Of a stretch of 64,000 bases of DNA, positions 32,189-40,339 are shown piece by piece. The stretch spans positions 124,001 through 188,000 of the forward strand of contig CALWHV010000007.1 of NCBI GenBank assembly GCA_944380545.1. The letters run 5' to 3'. The stretch's first letter is position 1, and each line of letters begins with the position of its first letter. Under the pieces are notes generated by a model that saw nothing but the letters and a program-made list of their open reading frames with translations, did no database searches and had not been told where the DNA came from. A program made the position numbers and the translations under genes. Origin of the DNA: an uncultured Eubacterium sp. Lineage in GTDB: Bacteria > Bacillota > Clostridia > Oscillospirales > Acutalibacteraceae.

Positions 32189-33340
32189 CTACCTCTTGGC
32201 CGCAAATTCGCGTTCTTCATTTTCCAGCAGCGCTTTTTTGGAGCGCTCGGAAAGGCCGTCGCTGCTTTCGGCTGCCATATCGCAGGTGGAAAGCGCGTCA
32301 AGCTCTTCCTTTGTTATTCTGCCGTCTCTTAGATCGCGCACGGCTGGCAGCTCGTACATACTGTATTTCTTGCTTTTGAAAAAGCGCAGGAATTTATGCT
32401 TTACCACCCACGCGGCGGGCACCCAGATATATTTGTGCATCGCCGGCGAAACGGAGCCTATCATCCAGCAGTTTCTGCTGCAGCTTCTTACCTGCCTGCG
32501 CACCTCGTCGGCCTGCGGGCTGTTCCACAGCTCCTGCCAGCTCTGCTCGTTAAGATTGCCCATAACCGCCTTTTCCTTGGTGCCGTTGCAGGGCATAACA
32601 TCGCCGTAGGGGTCTATAAAGAAGGTGTCAAACGCCATATCGCACGGAAGCAGGCGTTCCTGGCCGTATATGTAGTTGATAAGCCCGTGGTTGAAATATG
32701 CGCGAAACCATTTTTTGGGGCTGCTGCTGTTGAGCAGCTCGTTTATGAGCTTTTCAAAATTTTCAGCCACCATCGGGCGGTCCTTGATGATATTATGAGA
32801 CTCAACAAAATAAAACGAATTGTGCAGCGAAGCGGTGGCAAATTCCATACCGAGCTCATCCGAAAGCTTATAGAGCGGCACCAGATCGGCTGCATTGGCG
32901 TCCTGCACCGTCATACCGAAGCCCACATCGGGGTGCTTCATCTCCACAAGCTTTTTAAGCGTTGCATAGCCGCGGTTAAAGCCGTCCTCAAGCCCGCGTA
33001 TCTTGTTATTCGTTTCCTCAAGCCCCTCTATCGAGATGCGTATGCCGACATTCGGAAATTCCCTGCACAGCTCGATGATGCGCTCGGTGAAAAAGCCGTT
33101 TGTTGAGATAACTATCCGATCGCTCTTTTTATACAGCTCGCGCACGATATCCTTAAGATCCGTTCTGATAAACGGCTCGCCGCCCGTGATATTCGTAAAA
33201 TACATTTTGGGCAGCTTTTTTATAGTTTCAAGGCTTATCTCCTCATCCGGCTCGGACGGGCGCTTGTACCTGCTGCACATATTGCACCTGGCGTTGCACC
33301 TGTAGGTAACAATCACCGTGCCGTTTAATTTTTTGGCCAT
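32189..33340 (-). CDS. Radical SAM/SPASM protein in EPS locus 1
   Basis: A 383-residue radical SAM enzyme. The cluster-binding motif is C-x3-C-x2-C in VTYRCNARCNMCSRYKRP, followed by NITGGEPFIR (GGE motif that holds S-adenosylmethionine). A SPASM-like C-terminal region binds extra iron-sulfur clusters: LLPCDMAFDTFFIDPYGDV then MPCNGTKE and CSRNCWM. A 60-residue basic/acidic tail follows. Such proteins carry out peptide or sugar modifications through radicals. It stands inside the operon, between an acyltransferase and a GT4 gene, so a sugar modification such as dehydration, epimerisation or carbon-chain change is plausible; this is inference. Confidence 0.85.
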   Translation of the reverse strand: MAKKLNGTVIVTYRCNARCNMCSRYKRPSEPDEEISLETIKKLPKMYFTNITGGEPFIRTDLKDIVRELYKKSDRIVISTNGFFTERIIELCREFPNVGIRISIEGLEETNNKIRGLEDGFNRGYATLKKLVEMKHPDVGFGMTVQDANAADLVPLYKLSDELGMEFATASLHNSFYFVESHNIIKDRPMVAENFEKLINELLNSSSPKKWFRAYFNHGLINYIYGQERLLPCDMAFDTFFIDPYGDVMPCNGTKEKAVMGNLNEQSWQELWNSPQADEVRRQVRSCSRNCWMIGSVSPAMHKYIWVPAAWVVKHKFLRFFKSKKYSMYELPAVRDLRDGRITKEELDALSTCDMAAESSDGLSERSKKALLENEEREFAAKR

Positions 33341-33356
33341 AATTCTCCAACCCTAT

Positions 33357-34397
33357 TTATTTCTTTACCGCATTGCTGCGGCTTTTATTTTTAAAATTTC
33401 CAAGCAAAAGTGCGTTTAGCACGGGAATTTTCCGAACAATATATTTAGAAACAATAACCGGCAGTATCAAGCCGAATATTACCATAAATACCGACACCGG
33501 ATCCTGCGGCAGACCGAGCATCGTGATAAAGACGACCCTGAGCCCAACCTGCACATAATAGCTGAACATATAAATATCCATGCCGTAATTTCCGATTATC
33601 ATAGCGGGCTTCTTGAGCCGCTTAAACGAGCATACCGCAACAGCAATGATATACCAGGTGAAAATCTGATAAAAGGTAAACAAGACCGAAATGCTGCTCC
33701 AAATCGGATTGTCCTTAAGAAAATAAACAGTCAAAACCGAAATCGCAAGCAAAAGCACGGCGAAAGAAACTATCCTGACTTTTGTTTCACCGAGCCGCAG
33801 CGCCTTGAACAGCCTTTCGGATATGCTGTGATAATATTTGCGCACAAACACACCTACGGCGAAGAAAACCCCATAGAACGCCACCGTGGATATCACCCAA
33901 AATTCAAAACCCGTTACGGTTTCAACAACCTTGAGAGCGGCAAAAATAAGCAAATAAAGCCACATCGGCAGCCGGCAAAGAATTATTGAGAAAACACTTA
34001 TGAAAAACAAGGCGTACAAGAACCACAGCCCACCGTTCGGATTGTTTTGCCCAAGCAATATATCGGCAAAAACATCGGCGCCAAGCTTATTATAGGCGTA
34101 ATCCTGCATAAAAAGCTTTAAAACATATGTAACGGCGGAATGAACGAAATACGGAACCATAAGGCGCAAAAACCTGTTGCCTATTTCCCCTGCGGCGCTT
34201 TTTACACTGTTTATCCTGCTTTGCTTGCCGGCAAAGAGGAAGCCGCTGAGCATCATAAATGCGGGCATATGAAACGAATAGGCATAATCGTAAAAGAAGC
34301 CGAAGATCCCGTCTTTGAAAAACGAATGGCCTATGACGACCCATATCAAAACAAGGCATCTGAAAATATTCATTTCGTCAAAATATTTTCTCTGCAA
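33357..34397 (-). CDS. Acyltransferase-3 family membrane protein
   Basis: A 346-residue membrane protein with about ten helices that probably moves an acetyl or succinyl group to the polysaccharide. The family opening KYFDEMNIFRCLVLIWVVIG with HSFF, including the active-site His, is clear, and FHMPAFMMLSGFLFAGK follows. The open frame extends upstream into the GT4 gene, but TTG 34397 with AGGTAGGTG seven bases before it fits better than the ATG-like codon at 34442. The gene starts 11 bases after the stop of the neighbour. The acyl donor is not clear from sequence. Confidence 0.85.
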   Translation of the reverse strand: MQRKYFDEMNIFRCLVLIWVVIGHSFFKDGIFGFFYDYAYSFHMPAFMMLSGFLFAGKQSRINSVKSAAGEIGNRFLRLMVPYFVHSAVTYVLKLFMQDYAYNKLGADVFADILLGQNNPNGGLWFLYALFFISVFSIILCRLPMWLYLLIFAALKVVETVTGFEFWVISTVAFYGVFFAVGVFVRKYYHSISERLFKALRLGETKVRIVSFAVLLLAISVLTVYFLKDNPIWSSISVLFTFYQIFTWYIIAVAVCSFKRLKKPAMIIGNYGMDIYMFSYYVQVGLRVVFITMLGLPQDPVSVFMVIFGLILPVIVSKYIVRKIPVLNALLLGNFKNKSRSNAVKK

Positions 34398-34408
34398 ACG
34401 GGATGCAC

Positions 34409-35605
34409 CTACCTTGTGTAAATTTCCAGCAGCTTTTTGCAATAGTCTTCGGCGCTGTCAAAGCGCTTTTTGAAGCACTCGGCGCTCATCTGCTGCGAAA
34501 GCGCGCCGTTTGAAATGACTAAGCTTACCTTTTCGGCAAGCTCGGCGGCGTTGCCCGGCTCAAACAGGAAGCCGGTTTTGCCATTATCTATCAGCTCAGG
34601 TATACCGCCGATATCGGCGCCTATCACGGGAGTGCCGAGCGAGATGCTTTCCATAACCGAGAACGGGCAGTTTTCATACCACACGCTGGGGTAAACGGAG
34701 CAGGCGGCGTTTCGTATCAGCTCCTCCAGCTCCTCGCCCGTTTTGAAGCCGACATTTTCGATATTGGGGCAGGCGTTGAGCTTATCCTCAAGCTCGCCGC
34801 TTCCGGCGCACACCAGCCTGAAATTCCCGACCCGTGCAGCCTCTATCAGCGTATCAACGCCCTTTTCAAAGCTGAATCTGCCGAAATAAAGAGCATAGGG
34901 CTGTTTTTTTACGGGCTTTTTTTCCGTTTCCTGAGTGAAATTGTGCATCACAACGGTTTTTCCGCGCAGCACGGGGGAAAGCGACAGCTTTGATTCCATA
35001 AATGCAGACGGGCAAATAACCGCGTCTATAAGCGAATAAACATTTCTGAACTTCCAATAATAGCCCTCTGCAGAGCCGATAAGGCTTTTGAGCCGCGAGG
35101 AATGGATGCAGGAATTCAAAAAGCAGTTAAAAAAGCTGCCGCCGGCACATTCGGCGCATATCCTGCCGGACGGAGTGAGCATCATATGATTCGGGCACAC
35201 GAGCTGATAATCGTGAGCCGTATAAACTATTTTGAGCCTTCTGCCGCTTTGGCGCTCATACTCCTTTGCCGCGCAGATAACACTTGGGGTAAGCTGGTAA
35301 TTGAAATTGTTGAGATGCACGACATCCGGCTGAAAATCACGCAGCACGGCAAGCATTTTCTTTTTTGCTTCTTTAGAATAAACGGTCTTAACGGGATATG
35401 AAAGCTTTGAAAGGACCGAGCCGCCGTGAAAATCCATATCCTGAGTATAAACGCCCAGAGCGTTGCCCACGATATTGCCCTTATGGCTCATCCCGAAATA
35501 CTGCACCTGATTGCCGAGGGCTTCAAGCTGCTTTCCTATTTTGAAAATATATGTTTCCGAGCCGCCCTTAGGAAAAAGGAATTTATTGACTATCAGAATC
35601 TTCAA
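34409..35605 (-). CDS. GT4-family glycosyltransferase
   Basis: A 398-residue GT-B glycosyltransferase starting LKILIVNKFLFPKGGSETY, with the Gly-rich loop that holds the acceptor side, then YTAHDYQLVCPNHMMLTPSG and a Cys-rich insert of about 35 residues (CAECAGGSFFNCFLNSCIHS) typical of some capsule transferases. The donor site reads YFGRFSFEKGVDTLIEAARV and PSVWYENCPFSVMESISLGTP. I choose TTG 35605, six bases after AGGGGTGA; the open frame from 35716 would overlap the neighbour by over 130 bases. Substrates unknown. Confidence 0.86.
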   Translation of the reverse strand: MKILIVNKFLFPKGGSETYIFKIGKQLEALGNQVQYFGMSHKGNIVGNALGVYTQDMDFHGGSVLSKLSYPVKTVYSKEAKKKMLAVLRDFQPDVVHLNNFNYQLTPSVICAAKEYERQSGRRLKIVYTAHDYQLVCPNHMMLTPSGRICAECAGGSFFNCFLNSCIHSSRLKSLIGSAEGYYWKFRNVYSLIDAVICPSAFMESKLSLSPVLRGKTVVMHNFTQETEKKPVKKQPYALYFGRFSFEKGVDTLIEAARVGNFRLVCAGSGELEDKLNACPNIENVGFKTGEELEELIRNAACSVYPSVWYENCPFSVMESISLGTPVIGADIGGIPELIDNGKTGFLFEPGNAAELAEKVSLVISNGALSQQMSAECFKKRFDSAEDYCKKLLEIYTR

Positions 35606-36740
35606 GCTGTTCACCCCTGAAAAGAGAGAGTGTTTTTTTTGCCGTTTCATCCCAGCTGAAGCGAGAGAGCACATAGCCCGCCGCCGCGCTTTTATACCCC
35701 GCCGCGGCGTTTTCATCGCTTAAAAGGCGGCGCAGCGCGTTTTCCAGCGAATCAACATCGCCCTTTTTAAAATAAACGGCGTTTTCCCCGCAGACCTCGG
35801 TACATTCCGGTATATCCGAGGTAAGGCAGCAGTTTGAATAGCTCATAGCCTCCAAAAGGCTGACCGGCATGCCCTCAAGATCGCTGGGCAAAACATAGAT
35901 ATAGGCGTTTGAATAAAGCTCCTCAAGCTCCGCGCCCTGAACAAAATCCGTGAAAATCACATTTTGCCCCTGCGCCTGCATTTTGAGCGATTCAAAATAC
36001 TCCTGCGAATGGCTGGAGCCGCCGGCTATAACGAGCGGCAATCCGGCGTTCAGCCGCGAGAATGCCTCTATCAGATAATGCACGCCCTTTTCCGGCACTA
36101 TTCTGCCGAGGAACAGGACATAGCCGTCCTTTTTTAAGCCCCATTTTTGAGTGATGATGCCGGCGGGGCGAGGCTGCGGCTTTGAAACTCCGTTTGGGAT
36201 ATAAACGGTTCTTCTGCCGTACTGCTCCTCAAAATAGCGCTGCACGGCGCGGGAGAGGACTATTATTTCGTCCGCGTATTCAGCGGCGGTCTTCTCGCCG
36301 AATTTAAGATATTTTGAAGCGAAGCCGCCCCATTTGGAGCGCTGCCAGTCCAGCCCGTGTATCGTTACAACGGTGCGTATGCCGAAAAGGCGCGGCAGAA
36401 AGCACATAGCGGCGGGACCCTCCGCGTGGAAATGCACAACATCATACCCGCCGAAAAGCGCACGCACGGCAGCGAAAAAGCTGTAAACAAACGCGTTGAG
36501 TGATTTTGCGCTCGGCGTGGGCACCGTTATGAGCCTTACATTTTTGTGAAGCGGCATATCGCGGCTTTCAAACCGCGCGCCAGAAACATGCGAGCCGCTT
36601 CTGTTGTAGACATCGACCCGATTTCCGGCGGCGGCAAAGCGGTTTGCCAGCTCATACACAACGATCTCTATGCCGCCCTCGCGCGAGGGGATGCGCTTGT
36701 GGCCGATGACGGCTATTTTAAGCGGTTTTTCATTTTTCAT
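35583..36740 (-). CDS. GT4-family glycosyltransferase, DUF1972/rhamnosyltransferase-like
   Basis: A 385-residue GT-B glycosyltransferase. The start LKIAVIGHKRIPSREGGIEI and VVYELANRF is the DUF1972-type opening of many second-sugar transferases in capsule loci. The donor half has LFLGRIVPEKGVHYLIEAFS and PSDLEGMPVSLLEAMSYSN with the E-x7-E acidic pair. ATG 36740 overlaps the stop of the priming transferase gene by four bases (ATGA), so the longer frame from 36803 is rejected. Being next to the priming enzyme, it likely adds the second sugar of the repeat unit. Confidence 0.88.
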   Translation of the reverse strand: MKNEKPLKIAVIGHKRIPSREGGIEIVVYELANRFAAAGNRVDVYNRSGSHVSGARFESRDMPLHKNVRLITVPTPSAKSLNAFVYSFFAAVRALFGGYDVVHFHAEGPAAMCFLPRLFGIRTVVTIHGLDWQRSKWGGFASKYLKFGEKTAAEYADEIIVLSRAVQRYFEEQYGRRTVYIPNGVSKPQPRPAGIITQKWGLKKDGYVLFLGRIVPEKGVHYLIEAFSRLNAGLPLVIAGGSSHSQEYFESLKMQAQGQNVIFTDFVQGAELEELYSNAYIYVLPSDLEGMPVSLLEAMSYSNCCLTSDIPECTEVCGENAVYFKKGDVDSLENALRRLLSDENAAAGYKSAAAGYVLSRFSWDETAKKTLSLFRGEQLEDSDSQ

Positions 36741-38191
36741 TCGGCGCCCGTCCCCCTCAGCACAACGGCAACGGTTTTGAGCACTATCTTCAAATCGAGC
36801 CACGGGCTCCAGTTATCTATGTATTCGCAATCCAGCCGCACAACATCCTCAAAATCCCTGATTGAGGAGCGGCCGCTGACCTGCCACATTCCCGTGATAC
36901 CGGGGCGCATCGAAAGGCGGCGCTTATGATGGCTCTTGTACTGCGAATATTCGTCAAGCGTTGGCGGGCGCGTGCCCACAAGGCTCATATCGCCCTTTAA
37001 AACATTCCAAAACTGCGGCAGCTCGTCTATGCTTGTTTTCCTGATGAATCTGCCCACCTTTGTTATGCGCGGGTCGTTATCCATCTTAAACATAAAGCCG
37101 TTCATCTGGTTTGCCGCCATCAGCTCTTTCTTGCGCTCCTCGGCGTCAACATACATCGAGCGCAGCTTATATATATTGAACACCCTGCCGTTCTTGCCGA
37201 CGCGCGGCTGCTTGAATATCAGCGGCCCCGGCGATTCAATCAAGAGCGGCACAGCCACTATCAAAATGACGGGCAGCGAAACGACAGAGCCGAGAAGCCC
37301 GCCCGCAATATCCGCAAGGCGCTTAAAGAAGCTTGCCGTAAGCGAAAGAGGGCGGGACGCGCACAGCGTTGCCACCGGCCTGCCGGCGAGCATTGAACAT
37401 TCAACATTATCAAACTCGCTGTTGTCAACAAGATTTTCAAGCGACGGGAGATTTATGTGCACTATAATGCCCATACTCTCTATCTCCTCGGCAAGCTTCG
37501 CCATACCGGACTCAAGGCTCATCGGGATATTTATATACACCTCGTCGAGCGGCTCGCTCCTTACCCAATCGGCAACATCGCCGATTCCGGCAACCACCGG
37601 CACGCCGAGTATGGTTCTTTCTGTCTTTATCTTAACGCCGCCCGGAGCGGAAGAGTCCTGCGAATCGAGCACGGCGACTCCGCGGATATTACGGGTCCAG
37701 TCCTCCTGAAGGGAGCTGATAAACTCCTCGGCGCGGTCCTCGACCGTTATAACGCCCACAAGGCTTACATAATCCGATTTTGCAAAGCGGTGGATGAGCA
37801 GGCGCTTTGAAACATATCTGTTGATACACGACAGGAACACAAAAAGCGCAAGCGAGGAAACAAGCATAAATCTGCCGTTTACGAACTCGTTTCTTGTGAG
37901 CACGAGCACAACGGACAGAGTCATATATGTGAGCAGGCAGTTTCTTAAAACGGCGAAGAACTCCCTTGTTCTGTTTCTCTTTGAAAGGTCAAGCGAAACG
38001 GAAAAGCCGAAGAACACCACGCAGAAGCTCAACATAAGCGCAAGCACATAGGTCCACGCCTGCGAAACGGAATAGCTGGGCACCCGTTTGAAAACGAAGC
38101 ACAGCAGATACGCCGCTAAATTTGCTATTATCAGAGAGGAAAGGTCCACCGTGAACTCGGTGAAAAGCTGGGTAACCTTTCTTTTATTCAT
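36737..38191 (-). CDS. Undecaprenyl-phosphate sugar phosphotransferase (priming enzyme)
   Basis: A 484-residue polyprenyl glycosylphosphotransferase that starts repeat-unit assembly by loading a sugar-1-phosphate on undecaprenyl phosphate. Four or five membrane helices fill the first 130 residues. A nucleotide-binding-like regulatory domain spans about 140-270. The catalytic part starts with a re-entrant helix, KRLADIAGGLLGSVVSLPV, then FKQPRVGKNGRVFNIYKLRS and KTSIDELPQFWNVLKGDMSL with VGTRPP, the standard signature. ATG 38191. It stands third in locus 1 after the CpsC/CpsD pair, as in streptococcal capsule loci. Confidence 0.93.
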   Translation of the reverse strand: MNKRKVTQLFTEFTVDLSSLIIANLAAYLLCFVFKRVPSYSVSQAWTYVLALMLSFCVVFFGFSVSLDLSKRNRTREFFAVLRNCLLTYMTLSVVLVLTRNEFVNGRFMLVSSLALFVFLSCINRYVSKRLLIHRFAKSDYVSLVGVITVEDRAEEFISSLQEDWTRNIRGVAVLDSQDSSAPGGVKIKTERTILGVPVVAGIGDVADWVRSEPLDEVYINIPMSLESGMAKLAEEIESMGIIVHINLPSLENLVDNSEFDNVECSMLAGRPVATLCASRPLSLTASFFKRLADIAGGLLGSVVSLPVILIVAVPLLIESPGPLIFKQPRVGKNGRVFNIYKLRSMYVDAEERKKELMAANQMNGFMFKMDNDPRITKVGRFIRKTSIDELPQFWNVLKGDMSLVGTRPPTLDEYSQYKSHHKRRLSMRPGITGMWQVSGRSSIRDFEDVVRLDCEYIDNWSPWLDLKIVLKTVAVVLRGTGAE

Positions 38192-38225
38192 CTTACTCGC
38201 AACCCTTTAAATAAAATTACCGCAA

Positions 38226-39002
38226 TCAGCCCTTGTGGCCGTAACCGTACCCGTATCCGTAGGAATACTTGTACTTATAATCATACCGCTTGTAGTATGA
38301 ATAATATCTTCCCCTGCCCGAGGTGACATCGTTTAAGACGAAGCCCATAATGTTGCCGCCGATATTGCTTAGATTCTCAACGGCGTTTTTGACCTCCGCT
38401 ATATCGGTTGCATCGGCCTTTACGATCATAATATAGCCCGTGGTCTTCTGGCTGAAGACGGTGGCGTCCGTAACGAGGTTTACGGGCGGCGTGTCTATGA
38501 ACACGCAGTCGTAATGCTCCTTTACGAAATCGAGCAGCTTGTCCATCCTGGTCGAGGAGATAAGCTCCGCCGGGTTCGGGGGGATCTTGCCGCCCGTGAG
38601 CACCGAAAGATTTTCTATATCCGTTTTTGAAACGGTGATATTGTCCGTAAGCCCGGCAAGTATCTCCGAAAGGCCGTTTTGAACGGGGATGGAGAACATT
38701 CTGTGGATAGTGGGGTTACGCATATCGCTGTCTATCAGCAGCGTTTTCTTGCCCATCTGCGCAAAAGAGATGGCAAGATTTATGCTGTTTATCGTTTTGC
38801 CGTTGTTTGCCGTGGGGCTCGTAACAACGAAGACCGGACACTTTTCGCCCTTTTGCATAAAGAGAAGATTTGTTCTTATTGCCGAATACGCCTCTTTAAC
38901 TATGAAAGGCGACTCGGCGGTCAGTATCTTCTTCATATTCTCTTTGGAAAAGGATCTTGAGCCCTGGCTCTGATCCGCTTTTTTTCTGAAAAGTGACATC
39001 AT
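38226..39002 (-). CDS. CpsD/CapB-type tyrosine autokinase
   Basis: A 258-residue BY-kinase that controls polymer length and export together with the CpsC-like protein. Nucleotide motifs are Walker A-like TSPTANNGKTINSINLAIS, Walker A' LLIDSDMRNP and Walker B CVFIDTPP. The C-terminal 27 residues are a Tyr cluster (YYSYYKRYDYKYKYSYGYG), with about ten Tyr, the autophosphorylation tail. The Walker A loop has Asn-Asn where Pro-Gly-X-Gly is common. ATG 39002 overlaps the CpsC gene stop by four bases. No PHP-type phosphatase gene (CpsB/YwqE) is near. Confidence 0.93.
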   Translation of the reverse strand: MMSLFRKKADQSQGSRSFSKENMKKILTAESPFIVKEAYSAIRTNLLFMQKGEKCPVFVVTSPTANNGKTINSINLAISFAQMGKKTLLIDSDMRNPTIHRMFSIPVQNGLSEILAGLTDNITVSKTDIENLSVLTGGKIPPNPAELISSTRMDKLLDFVKEHYDCVFIDTPPVNLVTDATVFSQKTTGYIMIVKADATDIAEVKNAVENLSNIGGNIMGFVLNDVTSGRGRYYSYYKRYDYKYKYSYGYGYGYGHKG

Positions 39003-39757
39003 CTTGCGCCTCCCTTCTTGGCGTCGGCTTGTTTTGCGCGCTCGTCCGCCGCCCTGGCGGGAGACGGTATCAGGCGCGGTATCGTGCCGATAACGGGGAT
39101 ATCCTTAAATTCTCTTGTGAGGTCGCTTTCCTCTGTTACGGTGGTGCTGAATATCTCTTTAATGAAGAATATCAGGAAGAAAACAACGAAGCCCGCCGCC
39201 GCGCCGAGGAATATATTAAGCTTGAAATTGGGCGAGGACGGCGAGGTGGGCACCTTTGCATAATCTATTACGCTTACGCCGCCCGCCTTTATCATATCAA
39301 CTATGGCGTTCGGCGCAACATCGGCAATGGCGTTCGCTATATCCGCCGCAAGCGCCGGAACTGCGCTGGTCACCTGCACCTGAAACACCTCTGTTTCATT
39401 TATCTGGGCGCAGGAGATCATGCTTCTGAGCTGGCTCACCGTCATCTCCAGCTCAAGATTTTCAATGACCTGCTGCAGCACGGAATCGCTTTCCAGCACA
39501 ACTATGTATGTGTTTACAAGCTGCTGCGAGGCGGTAAGCTCGCTTGAGCCGATGGATGAATCGGTGCTGACCCTGTCCGTATTACTGTAAACATACAGCG
39601 TGCAGGAGGCGTTGTATTTGGGGGTGATGAAAAATTCCGTTACACAGCCCGCAAGCACCGCCGTTATGAGGGTTCCCAAAATTATATAAAGCACCCTCTT
39701 TTTAAGCATTGAAAAAACCTTGCGAAGGTCTATTTCAAATTCCTTTGATTCGTTCAC
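38999..39757 (-). CDS. CpsC/Wzz-type chain-length and kinase-activator protein
   Basis: A 252-residue membrane adaptor with two helices, at about residues 23-40 (VLYIILGTLITAVLAGCV) and 176-197 (IFLGAAAGFVVFFLIFFIKE), around an extracellular domain. This is the Wzz/CapA design that activates the BY-kinase and sets chain length. The cytoplasmic tail after helix 2 is short and basic. The start is GTG 39757 after GGAGGAAGTAAA. It is the first gene of locus 1, about 60 bases from the promoter start. Its stop overlaps the kinase gene start. Confidence 0.92.
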   Translation of the reverse strand: MNESKEFEIDLRKVFSMLKKRVLYIILGTLITAVLAGCVTEFFITPKYNASCTLYVYSNTDRVSTDSSIGSSELTASQQLVNTYIVVLESDSVLQQVIENLELEMTVSQLRSMISCAQINETEVFQVQVTSAVPALAADIANAIADVAPNAIVDMIKAGGVSVIDYAKVPTSPSSPNFKLNIFLGAAAGFVVFFLIFFIKEIFSTTVTEESDLTREFKDIPVIGTIPRLIPSPARAADERAKQADAKKGGAR

Positions 39758-39819
39758 TTTACTTCCTCCGTTTTGCGCGTTCTTTTTGTAATTATAAAAT
39801 TATAATAATATATAAGGTA

Positions 39820-39848
39820 ATTATATCATAACGAACGGCTTTATTCAA
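39820..39848 (-). promoter_or_regulatory. Sigma-A promoter of EPS operon 1
   Basis: On the minus strand TTGAAT (39843-39848) and TATAAT (39820-39825) are 17 bases apart. It drives the whole operon from the CpsC-like gene to the flippase, about 16.7 kb; no other clear promoter was seen between the genes. Confidence 0.75.
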
Positions 39849-39984
39849 CTTAATATAAAATAATGAGCGGGGTAATACCTAACAATAAAATTTTACATTC
39901 TTTGGTGAATATTCATAAAAAACTTCCGCTTTTTGCATCCGCTTAAACTTCCATTTGAATATTTACAACAAAATGCTGCCCGCG

Positions 39985-40018
39985 GCAAAAAAATAAATCC
40001 GCCGCAAAATGCGGCGGA
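39985..40018 (-). terminator. Minus-strand terminator after rny, distal copy
   Basis: On the minus strand TCCGCCGC-A-TTTTG-CGGCGGA type stem (arms 39998-40005 and 40011-40018) is followed by TTTATTTTTTTG. It is a strong terminator but lies 320 bases after the rny stop; an identical hairpin without T-run lies right after the gene. Confidence 0.75.
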
Positions 40019-40321
40019 AAGCGTGTCGAAAAATGGTAAAATTTCAAAGAAAAAACGCTTCACGACACGCTGACAGGCTGCCGAGAAATCGAGCCGGATT
40101 TTGCATTTGACGGGCGAAGTCGTATATCGATACTACGAGTCCGGCAAAGGCTAAAAGCGCGAATGCCGCACGGCTGTGCGGCATTCTTTTATTTTTGCTT
40201 ATTTGAAAACAAAGCTGTTCGGCAAAATGGTTTTTTGTTGGAAAATGATATTTTTTATAAATCATCTTCGCGCGTTCCGGCCGACTTTATCGGCAACCTG
40301 TCCGCCGCAAAATGCGGCGGA
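39998..40321. repeat. 324-bp structured interval bounded by identical 21-bp palindromes
   Basis: The same 21-bp palindrome (TCCGCCGC + AAAAT + GCGGCGGA) occurs at 39998-40018 and 40301-40321. Between lie an AGCGTGTCG/CGACACGCT inverted repeat (40019-40028 and 40063-40073), a plus-strand terminator (40161-40197) and no convincing gene. The only frame, 40044-40265 on the minus strand (73 residues), lacks a binding site and is read through these hairpins. The layout suggests a small non-autonomous element that entered the rny terminator and duplicated it, or a structured 3' UTR/small RNA. Confidence 0.6.
40161..40197 (+). terminator. Plus-strand terminator inside the 324-bp interval
   Basis: GAATGCCGCAC (40161-40171) pairs perfectly with GTGCGGCATTC (40176-40186) and is followed by TTTTATTTTTG. 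No plus-strand gene lies upstream, so it may end a small RNA or block antisense reading into rny. Confidence 0.75.
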
Positions 40322-40339
40322 TCGGGTACTTTGACTTTG

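Noticed and set aside
40044..40265. A 73-residue minus-strand frame in the 324-bp interval
   Set aside because: It reads through hairpins, has no ribosome binding site and no sensible protein features; treated as part of the structured repeat.
39998..40321. CRISPR array
   Set aside because: Only two repeat copies 303 bp apart, palindromic and with unlike spacing; no cas genes in the window.
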